Source: an uncultured Eubacteriaceae bacterium
Lineage (GTDB): Bacteria > Bacillota > Clostridia > Lachnospirales > CAG-274
Length of the DNA: 18,230 bases
NCBI GenBank assembly: GCA_946534775.1
Contig: CAMNCZ010000001.1
Location: 1-18,230 of the forward strand
Reading direction: 5' to 3'
Shown here piece by piece: positions 9,033 through 15,935 of the stretch. The notes below the pieces were generated by a model. The model searched no databases, was not told the origin of the DNA, and saw nothing but the letters and a program-made list of their open reading frames with translations. The position numbers were made by a program, and so were the translations under genes. Position 1 is the first letter of the stretch, and each line of letters opens with the position of its first letter.

Positions 9033-10286
9033 ATGCAGCATTTTTATATTTCAAACAGAGAAAATCTTTTTGACAGACTTGATGATAATTCCGCAGCGGT
9101 CTTTTTTTCGGGGAGGGAAGTGCGGAAATTGGGAGATGAGAACTACCCGTTTACACCAAGCAGCAATTTTTTGTACCTTACGGGTGTGGACAAACCAAAC
9201 GAGATACTTTTTCTTGCCAAAAAAGGCACGGAGAAAACGGCGGTGCTTTTTATAGAGCCTTCCGACGAGGAAAAGGCCAAGTGGGTAGGGGAAGTTATTA
9301 AAAAAGAAGAGGCCGCAAAAATAAGCGGTATAAAAGATATACGGTATATCCCCGATTTTTATTCGTATACCGCGGGTATTATATTTAACAAGCGTATTGA
9401 AAATATATATCTCGATCTGGAAAACAGATATTTCAATATAGACAGTATTGAACTGGGCTTTGCAAAGGAGATCGGCGAAAAATATCCGTATATAAGCATA
9501 AGAAACATTTATAACGATGTTGCGGAACTGCGCCGCATAAAAACGGTAAGGGAACTTGAAAAAATTGAAAAAGCGGTTGAAATAACGGGCGTAGGTGTGG
9601 AAAATATGCTTAAAAACGTGCACCCCGGTATGTATGAATATCAGCTTGAGGCTTATTTTGATTTTTCACTTAAATCAAGCGGTGTTAAGGACCACGCTTT
9701 TAAATCCATAGTTGCATCGGGCAAAAATGCGGCTGTACTGCATTACAGCGACAATGACTGCGTGATAGAGGACAACAGCCTTGTGCTTTGCGATGTAGGC
9801 GCAAAGTGGGAGTATTACTGCGGCGATATTACAAGGACCTTCCCTGCAAACGGCAAATTTAGCAAAAGACAAAAACAGCTTTACAATATTGTGCTGGAAG
9901 GACAGAAACTTATTATTGACACTATCCGCCCGGGCATACCGTTTGCCTCGCTTAACGAAACGCTTATAAAGTATTACGAAAAAAAACTTGCGGAGATAGG
10001 ACTTATCGAAAAGCCCGAAGATGTGAAAAAATATTATTGGCACGGCGTAAGCCATTGTCTTGGTATGGAAACGCACGATGCGGGCAGACACAATGAGGGT
10101 ATGCTTGAAGAGGGTATGGTGCTTACCGTTGAACCGGGGCTTTATATTGCGGACGAAAATATAGGCATAAGGATAGAAGATGACGTTGTCGTTACCTGGA
10201 ACGGCTGCAAGGTTTTATACGACTATATACCCAAAACCGTTGAGGATATAGAAAGTATAATGGGCGGAGCAAATAAAAATGGCTAA
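9033..10286 (+). CDS. pepP: Xaa-Pro aminopeptidase (aminopeptidase P, M24B)
   Basis: Cytosolic metallopeptidase that removes an N-terminal residue preceding proline, helping peptide recycling; 417 residues. The N-terminal half (1-170) is the non-catalytic AMP_N domain (GREVRKLGDENYPFTPSSNFLYLTG). The C-terminal half is the pita-bread M24 fold with all five metal ligands: D254 (CDVGAKW), D265 (GDITRTF), H341 (GVSHCLGMETHD), E367 (VEPGLY) and E382 (RIEDD). The ATG at 9033 is preceded only by a weak purine-rich site (AGAGGCGA), but a candidate promoter lies about 50 bp upstream. Its 3' end overlaps the next gene by 8 nt, suggesting translational coupling. It is one of two M24 peptidases in this operon; the other is the methionine aminopeptidase. 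The family call is secure, and the exact peptide preference is inferred from it. Confidence 0.93.
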   Translation: MQHFYISNRENLFDRLDDNSAAVFFSGREVRKLGDENYPFTPSSNFLYLTGVDKPNEILFLAKKGTEKTAVLFIEPSDEEKAKWVGEVIKKEEAAKISGIKDIRYIPDFYSYTAGIIFNKRIENIYLDLENRYFNIDSIELGFAKEIGEKYPYISIRNIYNDVAELRRIKTVRELEKIEKAVEITGVGVENMLKNVHPGMYEYQLEAYFDFSLKSSGVKDHAFKSIVASGKNAAVLHYSDNDCVIEDNSLVLCDVGAKWEYYCGDITRTFPANGKFSKRQKQLYNIVLEGQKLIIDTIRPGIPFASLNETLIKYYEKKLAEIGLIEKPEDVKKYYWHGVSHCLGMETHDAGRHNEGMLEEGMVLTVEPGLYIADENIGIRIEDDVVVTWNGCKVLYDYIPKTVEDIESIMGGANKNG

Positions 10287-11007
10287 AATACAAAAAGAGA
10301 CCGAGATGTATGAGCCCGTCAAAAAAATGCTTTTGAAAATGGGATATACGGTGCGTTCGGAAGTTAAGGACTGCGATATAGTGGCGGTGAAAGATGATGA
10401 GATGCTGGTGGTGGAAATGAAAAAATCGTTTAATATCACCGTTGTGTATCAGGCTATGGACCGCCGCAGCATAACACCGAATGTTTATGTCGCCATTCCC
10501 AGACCGTCAAGTCTGCGCGAAAAAAATACACGGATGATGATGCGTCTGCTTACGGAACTTGGTATCGGCCTTATAACGGTGGGCAACAATTCACTTAGAA
10601 GCGTTGATATATGGCTTGAGCCAAACCCCGTTAAAAAAGTGAACAGCAGGCGCAAAAACTATGTCAAAAAAGAGTTTGATCAGCGCACGGAGGACCGCAA
10701 TACGGGCGGCAGTACAGGCAAAAAAATAGTTACCGCCTATAAAGAGGCATCGGTGCTTGCGCTTTGTCATATAGAGGCCTACGACAAAATAAAAATGCGG
10801 GAGATAAAGACTTTCGGCTATCCCGATAAAATGAAAAATGCCCTTCGTTCAAATTTTTTCGGTTGGTTTGAAAAATACGGAAAATTTGATTACGGGCTTT
10901 CGGTAAAAGGCCTTGAAGCGCTTGACGGCGAGGAATTTAAAGAACTTATAGATTATTACAGAGAAGAAATAAAAAACAAAAAAACAGTGCAGGAGGACAA
11001 TACATAA
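10279..11007 (+). CDS. DUF2161-family protein, putative PD-(D/E)XK phosphodiesterase
   Basis: A 242-residue soluble protein that I match to DUF2161, a family predicted to have the PD-(D/E)XK nuclease-like fold but without an established function. Visible support: an N-terminal helix with E7/E12, then CDIVAVK (D33) and VVEMKKS (E46, K48), which have the D-x(n)-E-x-K spacing of that fold, then YQAMDRR and VYVAIPRP. The rest is lysine- and arginine-rich, with a basic segment around 120-135 (VKKVNSRRKNYVKK) that could contact nucleic acid, and a C-terminal helical part. The start ATG lies inside the end of pepP (8-nt overlap) behind GGAG at 10266-10269. The methionine aminopeptidase starts 1 nt after its stop. 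Nuclease activity is inference only, and a general operon partner of unknown role is equally possible. Confidence 0.75.
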   Translation: MAKIQKETEMYEPVKKMLLKMGYTVRSEVKDCDIVAVKDDEMLVVEMKKSFNITVVYQAMDRRSITPNVYVAIPRPSSLREKNTRMMMRLLTELGIGLITVGNNSLRSVDIWLEPNPVKKVNSRRKNYVKKEFDQRTEDRNTGGSTGKKIVTAYKEASVLALCHIEAYDKIKMREIKTFGYPDKMKNALRSNFFGWFEKYGKFDYGLSVKGLEALDGEEFKELIDYYREEIKNKKTVQEDNT

Positions 11008-11008
11008 A

Positions 11009-11878
11009 ATGTTTAAAATGGGAAGAAACGACCGCTGCTGGTGCGGCAGCGGCAAAAAATACAAATCGTGTCACGAAAAAAGCGACGAGGCTAATTTATC
11101 AAAATATCTTTCCGACGGATATCCGATACCCGACCGTTCGCTTATACTCAATCCCGACCAGATAGACGGCATAAGAAAAAGTGCGAAAGTTTCTATCGCC
11201 ATTATGGATGCTATCGGCGGGATGATAGGCGAGGGCGTGACCACAAACGATATAGATGCGCTGGTTTCAAAAATGACCGCGGAAGCGGGCGGTATACCTG
11301 CGCCTCTCAATTACTACGGCTTTCCCAAAAGCTGCTGTACTTCGATAAACAATTGTGTGTGCCACGGCATACCCGACGATACAAAGCTTAAAAACGGCGA
11401 TATAATAAATGTTGACGTTACGACTATACTTGACGGATATTACTCAGATATGAGCCGTATGTATACGATAGGTGAGATATCCGAAGATGCAAAGAACCTT
11501 ATAGAAAGAACAAAGGAAATGATGTACCTTGGCATTGATACCATTAAACCGTATATGCCCGTTGCCGAGATAGGCAATGCGATACACGACAAGGCCGACG
11601 AATACGGCTACGGCGTTGTAAGAGCTTTATGCGGTCACGGTGTTGGCCTTGATTTTCACAGTGAACCTACGGTAAACCATTTCAGAAGCAATGCAAAATC
11701 TATGATACTTGTACCGGGAATGGTACTTACCGTTGAGCCTATGATAAATGCAGGAACTTGGGATGTTGAGGTGCTTGAAGACGAGTGGACCGTTATGACG
11801 CGTGACGGCAGTCTTTCCGCACAGTGGGAACATACGGTGGTCGTTACCGAAACGGGAGCGGAAATACTTACTATTTAA
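11009..11878 (+). CDS. map: Methionine aminopeptidase type I with N-terminal SEC-C zinc motif
   Basis: Removes the initiator methionine from new proteins in the cytosol; 289 residues, longer than the basic ~250-residue form because of an N-terminal SEC-C motif, C-x-C-GSGKKYKS-C-H (C10, C12, C21, H22), known to bind zinc and thought to bring such enzymes to the ribosome or its clients. The M24 catalytic domain has all five ligands: D136 (NVDVTT), D147 (YYSDMSR), H210 (GHGVGLDFH), E243 (VEPMIN) and E274 (QWEHTV). The ribosome binding site AGGAGG (10991-10996) is 12 nt before ATG 11009. The next in-frame ATG at 11018 is too far from it, so 11009 is preferred. The gene begins 1 nt after the DUF2161 stop. 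Clostridia often carry more than one map gene; a ribosomal-operon copy may exist elsewhere. Confidence 0.94.
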   Translation: MFKMGRNDRCWCGSGKKYKSCHEKSDEANLSKYLSDGYPIPDRSLILNPDQIDGIRKSAKVSIAIMDAIGGMIGEGVTTNDIDALVSKMTAEAGGIPAPLNYYGFPKSCCTSINNCVCHGIPDDTKLKNGDIINVDVTTILDGYYSDMSRMYTIGEISEDAKNLIERTKEMMYLGIDTIKPYMPVAEIGNAIHDKADEYGYGVVRALCGHGVGLDFHSEPTVNHFRSNAKSMILVPGMVLTVEPMINAGTWDVEVLEDEWTVMTRDGSLSAQWEHTVVVTETGAEILTI

Positions 11879-11903
11879 TTGCTTTGGGAGGTTTTGAGGC
11901 TGT

Positions 11904-12710
11904 ATGTACAGAATAAATCTATGGGATAAGGATATCCCGCATTTTAACGATGAATATACAAACGAACATAACGCGAACTGCCCGACGCTTGATTGCTATA
12001 TCTGCGAGGGAGAACAGGTGCGCCCCGCGATACTTATAATACCCGGCGGCGGTTACGATCATCGCGCAGAACACGAGGGTTCGACCATAGCAAACGAATT
12101 TGTGGGAAACGGCTACAATGCTTTTGTGCTGAATTATAGGGTCGCGCCTTACAAACACCCCGTTATGCTTAACGATGCACAGCGCGCTATGCGCTATATC
12201 AGGTTTAATGCGCAGAAACTTATGACGGACCCTTACAGGATAGCTGCGCTTGGATTTTCGGCGGGCGGCAACCTTGCGGGTCTGCTTGCGGAGTATTACG
12301 ACAAGTTTGATTATGAACATCGCGATGAGCAGGATACCGTAAGTGCAAAACCCGATGCACTTATACTTTGCTATGCCGTATCGAGTAATTACGATGCTTA
12401 CAGGCACGTAAGGTCTGCGGAAAATCTGGCAGGCGATGATGAGGAACTTAAACGTACACTTTCGCTTAATCTTAATGTGCGTGAAGATATGGGTCCTGTT
12501 TTTATGTGGCATACATTTGAAGATGCTTCGGTAAACTGTATAAACAGCCTGCGCTTTGCGGCGGCTTTAAAAGAAAAAGATATCCCTGCGGAACTGCATC
12601 TTTTCCCGCACGGCCGTCACGGACTTGGCCTTGCAACGGGCGTTTACGGCACGGACCAATGGTTCTGGCTTATGTTGAAATGGCTTAAAGGCATAGGATT
12701 TGACATATAA
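11904..12710 (+). CDS. Alpha/beta hydrolase, acetylesterase/BD-FAE-like
   Basis: A 268-residue cytosolic serine hydrolase of the acetylesterase group related to feruloyl and xylan esterases; no signal peptide is seen. Visible features: an oxyanion-hole segment IIPGGGYDHRAEHEG, the nucleophile elbow GFSAGG with S119, an acid candidate D207 in WHTFEDASV, and the histidine loop HGRHGLGL (H236/H239, with H239 in the usual place). Such enzymes typically remove acetyl groups from sugars or oligosaccharides taken into the cell, but the substrate is not shown by the sequence. A GGGAGG (11886-11891) and a closer GAGG (11896-11899) precede ATG 11904. It lies 25 nt after map, and the next small gene begins within or just after its 3' end. 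The pectate lyase further along makes a role in pectin or hemicellulose oligomer use conceivable, but this is only an inference. Confidence 0.82.
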   Translation: MYRINLWDKDIPHFNDEYTNEHNANCPTLDCYICEGEQVRPAILIIPGGGYDHRAEHEGSTIANEFVGNGYNAFVLNYRVAPYKHPVMLNDAQRAMRYIRFNAQKLMTDPYRIAALGFSAGGNLAGLLAEYYDKFDYEHRDEQDTVSAKPDALILCYAVSSNYDAYRHVRSAENLAGDDEELKRTLSLNLNVREDMGPVFMWHTFEDASVNCINSLRFAAALKEKDIPAELHLFPHGRHGLGLATGVYGTDQWFWLMLKWLKGIGFDI

Positions 12711-12738
12711 TAAACCAAAATATATTTTTGGTGAAAAA

Positions 12739-13002
12739 ATGGACAGAATCCAATCTTTAAAACAAAAAGAAGTTGTAAACCTTTGCGACGGCCTGCGCCT
12801 TGGCTGCGTTGAGGATATAGTGGTGGATACCGCAAACGGCTGCGTGGCGGCGGTGATAGTGCCTGCGCCGGGCAGACTTTTCGGCATATTCGGCAGGAAA
12901 GAACTTTATATAAAGTGGTGCGATATCAAAAAAATAGGCGTGGATATAATTGTGGTTGATATAGATATCAACAGATGTATTTTAAACGATAAAAATTGCT
13001 GA
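12739..13002 (+). CDS. YlmC/YmxH-family PRC-barrel protein, sporulation-associated
   Basis: Small soluble protein, 87 residues from ATG 12739, matching the YlmC/YmxH family of PRC-barrel-like proteins found mainly in endospore-forming Firmicutes. Family signatures seen: an N-terminal LKQKEVVNLCDGLRLG segment, EDIVVDTANGCVAAVIVP, and a C-terminal LYIKWCDIKKIGVDIIVVDI strand pair. Members are linked to sporulation by expression and distribution, but the molecular role is not established. The start is open: ATG 12700 (overlapping the esterase end by 11 nt) would add 13 residues, whereas ATG 12739 matches the family's usual start and has GGTGA at 12730-12734. The aminotransferase begins 23 nt downstream with its own ribosome binding site. 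The 3' end contains a perfect 8+8 bp inverted repeat. Confidence 0.85.
   Translation: MDRIQSLKQKEVVNLCDGLRLGCVEDIVVDTANGCVAAVIVPAPGRLFGIFGRKELYIKWCDIKKIGVDIIVVDIDINRCILNDKNC
12955..12972. repeat. Perfect 18-bp inverted repeat in the YlmC/YmxH 3' end
   Basis: GTTGATAT-AG-ATATCAAC, arms of 8 bp with a 2-bp centre. It is inside coding sequence (Val-Asp-Ile-Asp-Ile-Asn), 54 bp before the aminotransferase start. It could be an operator, or chance from Asp-Ile repeats in an AT-rich gene. Confidence 0.5.
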
Positions 13003-13025
13003 TAAAATAAAAGGAAGATGTTTAA

Positions 13026-14192
13026 ATGAAATTTTCGGATAAATTCGGACAGTCGGGGGCAAATATACTTATGGACCTTGACGAGGCGAAAAACAGGCTT
13101 GAAAAAAAGGGCAGGGAAGTGATAAATCTTTCTATCGGCACGCCCGATTTTCCGCCCGATGATTTTGTTATGAACGAGGTGTCGAAAGGTTTTCTCGACC
13201 CCGAAAATTATAAATACGGTATGACCGAAAGCCCCGAACTTGCGCAGGCGGTAATAAATTGGTATAAACGCAGATACGGCGTTTCGCTTGAGGCGGAAAA
13301 TATAACTGCGGTAAACGGTTCGCAGGAGGGAATAGCGCATATTGCTTTCCCGCTGATAAACAGCGGCGATACGGTGCTTGTGCCCGACCCGTGCTATCAG
13401 ATATTCGGTTTCGGTCCGACACTTGTGAATGCGGATATACAATATATGCCGCTTTTAAAGGAAAACAATTATCTTATAGATTTTGATGCGATACCCGAAG
13501 GCGTGGCAAAAAGGGCGAAACTTATGATAGTTTCTTACCCCAATAATCCCACGACCGCACAGGCGGACAAGGACTTTTATGTGCGCCTTGTGGCTTTTGC
13601 AAAAAAATACGACATTATCGTTATACACGACAACGCTTACTCGGAACTTATATATGACGGCGGCGAAGGTATTTCGTTTTTACAGACCGAGGGTGCAATG
13701 GATATAGGCATAGAGTTCAACAGCCTGTCAAAATCCTATAACCTTACGGGGCTTCGTCTTAGTTTTGCGCTTGGTAATGCCGATATAATAAAGCATTTTC
13801 GCGCTTTCCGTTCGCAGATAGATTACGGTATATGCAAGGGTATACAAAATGCCGCTATAGCTGCGCTGAACGGTTCTCAGGATATACTTGTGAGAAATCG
13901 CACGGAATATAAAAAGCGCAGGGACTTTCTGTACGAAGGTCTCAACCGTATCGGTTGGAAAGTGCCGTTAAGCGACGCAACAATGTTTACCTGGTACCCG
14001 ATACCCGAAAAATACGGCAAAGACGATGAAAAATTTACATTTGATCTGCTTGAGATGGCAGGCGTGGTATGTGTGCCGGGGTCAAGTTTTGGCGAACACG
14101 GCAGGGGTTATGTGCGTATGGCGCTTGTACGCCCGTGTGAAGTGCTTGAAAAGGCAATTGAAAATATTGCTGCCTGCGGTATACTTGATTAA
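13026..14192 (+). CDS. PLP-dependent class I/II aminotransferase, possibly LL-DAP aminotransferase-like
   Basis: Cytosolic fold-type I aminotransferase, 388 residues, the usual size. PLP-binding features are intact: SIGTPDFPP near the start, NGSQEGIAH for phosphate contact, SYPNNPTT (N174), HDNAYSE (D202, Y205), the Schiff-base lysine K236 in NSLSKSYNLTGLR, and a C-terminal arginine in YVRMALVRP that should bind the substrate carboxylate. The overall layout resembles the DapL and related aminotransferases common in Clostridia. DapL makes LL-2,6-diaminopimelate for lysine and cell-wall synthesis, but the N-terminus does not show the usual DapL sequence, so the substrate is not settled. The start ATG 13026 has AAGGAAG at 13011-13017. 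The gene follows the YlmC/YmxH gene by 23 nt. A cell-wall carboxypeptidase follows under its own promoter. No clear terminator is seen after the stop. Confidence 0.85.
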   Translation: MKFSDKFGQSGANILMDLDEAKNRLEKKGREVINLSIGTPDFPPDDFVMNEVSKGFLDPENYKYGMTESPELAQAVINWYKRRYGVSLEAENITAVNGSQEGIAHIAFPLINSGDTVLVPDPCYQIFGFGPTLVNADIQYMPLLKENNYLIDFDAIPEGVAKRAKLMIVSYPNNPTTAQADKDFYVRLVAFAKKYDIIVIHDNAYSELIYDGGEGISFLQTEGAMDIGIEFNSLSKSYNLTGLRLSFALGNADIIKHFRAFRSQIDYGICKGIQNAAIAALNGSQDILVRNRTEYKKRRDFLYEGLNRIGWKVPLSDATMFTWYPIPEKYGKDDEKFTFDLLEMAGVVCVPGSSFGEHGRGYVRMALVRPCEVLEKAIENIAACGILD

Positions 14193-14224
14193 GCCGTACT
14201 TTATCAAAATGTAATAATTTTTTT

Positions 14225-14270
14225 GTTGATATTGATGCCGAACAGTGGTATAATAGGCGTTGATGTTGAT
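14225..14270 (+). repeat. Direct repeat overlapping the carboxypeptidase promoter
   Basis: GTTGATATTGAT (14225-14236) and GTTGATGTTGAT (14259-14270) match at 11 of 12 positions and start 34 bp apart. The first copy covers the -35 element and the second covers the expected transcription start. This could be a paired binding site for a regulator, or chance in an AT-rich gap. Confidence 0.4.
14226..14254 (+). promoter_or_regulatory. Extended -10 sigma-A promoter for the D,D-carboxypeptidase gene
   Basis: TTGATA (14226-14231), a 17-bp spacer and a perfect TATAAT (14249-14254) preceded by TGG, giving an extended -10. Transcription should start near 14261, with a leader of about 38 nt and AAGAGG (14287-14292) 6 nt before ATG 14299. 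This is the clearest promoter in the window. Confidence 0.8.
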
Positions 14271-14298
14271 TTTTGTCAGAATGGATAAGAGGTAAAAA

Positions 14299-15885
14299 AT
14301 GTTATTTAAAAGATTTTTAGGCGGTGTTCTGGCCGCTTCTATGTTTTTTTCTGCACTGCCCGTTACGGTTTTTGCAGTACCCAGCGGGTCGGCTATAGAA
14401 TATGACGATGATGATGAAGACGATGAACCCGTAAGACGAAGGAACAGCCGAAATGACGATGACGATGATAATGACAGAGTATCGCGCAGCAGCGATCAGT
14501 TCAGATATGCGGAGGAAACAACGACCGAACCGACAACGGTTTCGATAGTTGTAGATCAAAGCGGAATATCGACACCCGACGGTATCACGGCGGATGTTGT
14601 TATACAGGCCGAGGGCGCTGCCCTTATAGATGCGAAAACGGGTATGCTGCTATATGGCAAAAATTCGGATAAACGTATGTATCCCGCAAGTATGACAAAG
14701 GTAATGACAATGCTTGTGGCTTGCGAAAAGGGCAACCTTGACGATATAGTCACGGTATCGTCAAATGCGGTAAACAGCATACCGTGGGACAGCAGTAAGG
14801 CCGAACTTGTAGAAGGTGAAGAGATAACACTCAGGGACCTGCTTTACGGTCTTGTGCTTGTATCGGGCAATGATGCGGCGGTTGCGATAGCCGAACACGT
14901 TGGCGGCAGTGAAGCGGGCTTTGTCGAAATGATGAATGAAAAGGCAAAGGAACTCGGCTGCGAAAATACTCATTTTGTAAATCCGCACGGCTATCACGAT
15001 GAAGCACATTATACAACGCCGAATGATATGGCGATAATCGTAAGGGCGGCTTCTCAAAATGAGGAGGCAATGAAGATATGGGGCAGCAGCGACCACAGTA
15101 TCAACGCAACAAATAAGCATGAGGCGAGGGTACTCAATCATTCGGATAAAATGCTGCAGCCTACCACACAGTTTTATGACGAGCGTATAAAGGGCGGTAA
15201 AACGGGTTTTCATAATCAGGCTATGAACACATTGGCAAGCTATGCCGAAAACGGCGATGTGCAGCTTGCGGCAGTTGTTATGAAAGACAACGGTTATAAC
15301 CCGACTTATGAGGACACGAAAAACCTGCTTGATTTTGGCTTTTCGCTTTATAAAGAACGTGTTTTGTACAGCCGCGACCGTTTTGAACGTGTTGTGCCCG
15401 TTGTACAGCAGTATAAGGATGAAATTATAGACCTTGGCACGGTGAATGTTACGCTTGCAAGCGATCTGACAGCTTACACCCCGAGTTTTATAAACGAAGA
15501 TACGGTGGTAATAAACTGCGAGATGCCGGATAACCTTACAGCACCCGTAACTATGGATCAGGTGGTGGGCAAGGTGACGGTAAGCTATGCCGATACCGAA
15601 CTTGGCGTGATAGATCTTGTGCCCGTAAATGCCGTAGATGCAATACCCGAAAAGGAGATAGCACGACAGAGACGTCACGAGGCTTTTGTAAAGATAATGA
15701 AAACGCTGCTTATAACACTGCTTATAGTGGGAATTGCGATTATATGCCTTATTTTTGGGCTGAGAGCGTGGTTTATAAGCCAGAAAAAGCGCCGCGGTGC
15801 AAAAAAACACAGACCCGAAAACGGCGGAAATAATCATACCAATAACGGTAAAAAGAAAAAGAAGATAAAAATAAAACTTAAATAA
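14299..15885 (+). CDS. D-alanyl-D-alanine carboxypeptidase (DacA/DacF, S11 low-mass PBP)
   Basis: Penicillin-binding enzyme that removes the terminal D-Ala from peptidoglycan stem peptides outside the cell membrane; 528 residues, longer than the usual 390-450. Layout: a signal peptide (1 to about 27, ending VFA); an acidic Asp/Glu/Arg-rich segment (about 34-65); a Thr/Glu-rich stretch; then the S11 domain with the SxxK nucleophile (S131, K134 in SMTK), SGN (189-191) and KTG (301-303); a PBP5_C-like beta domain about 370-455; one membrane helix about 469-491; and a very basic Lys/Asn tail. The three active-site motifs are complete, so it should be active. Anchoring by a real membrane helix rather than an amphipathic tail resembles clostridial DacF-type proteins. 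It is transcribed alone from its own promoter and ends at a strong terminator. Which dac gene it matches cannot be decided here. Confidence 0.93.
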   Translation: MLFKRFLGGVLAASMFFSALPVTVFAVPSGSAIEYDDDDEDDEPVRRRNSRNDDDDDNDRVSRSSDQFRYAEETTTEPTTVSIVVDQSGISTPDGITADVVIQAEGAALIDAKTGMLLYGKNSDKRMYPASMTKVMTMLVACEKGNLDDIVTVSSNAVNSIPWDSSKAELVEGEEITLRDLLYGLVLVSGNDAAVAIAEHVGGSEAGFVEMMNEKAKELGCENTHFVNPHGYHDEAHYTTPNDMAIIVRAASQNEEAMKIWGSSDHSINATNKHEARVLNHSDKMLQPTTQFYDERIKGGKTGFHNQAMNTLASYAENGDVQLAAVVMKDNGYNPTYEDTKNLLDFGFSLYKERVLYSRDRFERVVPVVQQYKDEIIDLGTVNVTLASDLTAYTPSFINEDTVVINCEMPDNLTAPVTMDQVVGKVTVSYADTELGVIDLVPVNAVDAIPEKEIARQRRHEAFVKIMKTLLITLLIVGIAIICLIFGLRAWFISQKKRRGAKKHRPENGGNNHTNNGKKKKKIKIKLK

Positions 15886-15889
15886 ACAT

Positions 15890-15930
15890 AAAAACACGGA
15901 AGGCCGTTAAAAAGCTTTCCGTGTTTTTTG
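15890..15930. terminator. Bidirectional rho-independent terminator between convergent genes
   Basis: The arms AAAAACACGGAA (15890-15901) and TTCCGTGTTTTT (15917-15928) pair perfectly over 12 bp. Three more pairs (one G-U) extend the stem to about 15 bp with a loop at 15905-15913. T-runs follow the stem on both strands, so it can stop the carboxypeptidase transcript from the left and the pectate lyase transcript from the right. It fills most of the 50-bp gap between the two stops. Confidence 0.9.
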
Positions 15931-15935
15931 TCTTA

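Noticed and set aside
12979..12984. TTGATA (12956-12961) with a TATTTT-like -10 as a promoter for the aminotransferase
   Set aside because: The -10 is poor and the -35 match is part of the palindrome, so this is too weak to annotate as a promoter.
14193..14224. Possible terminator after the aminotransferase
   Set aside because: A run of T (14218-14224) is present but no stable GC-containing stem precedes it; only a few A-T pairs could form.
14761..15897. 378-codon minus-strand open frame opposite the carboxypeptidase
   Set aside because: It lies antisense to the SGN and KTG motifs of a well-supported gene, crosses the terminator stem and shows no family features.
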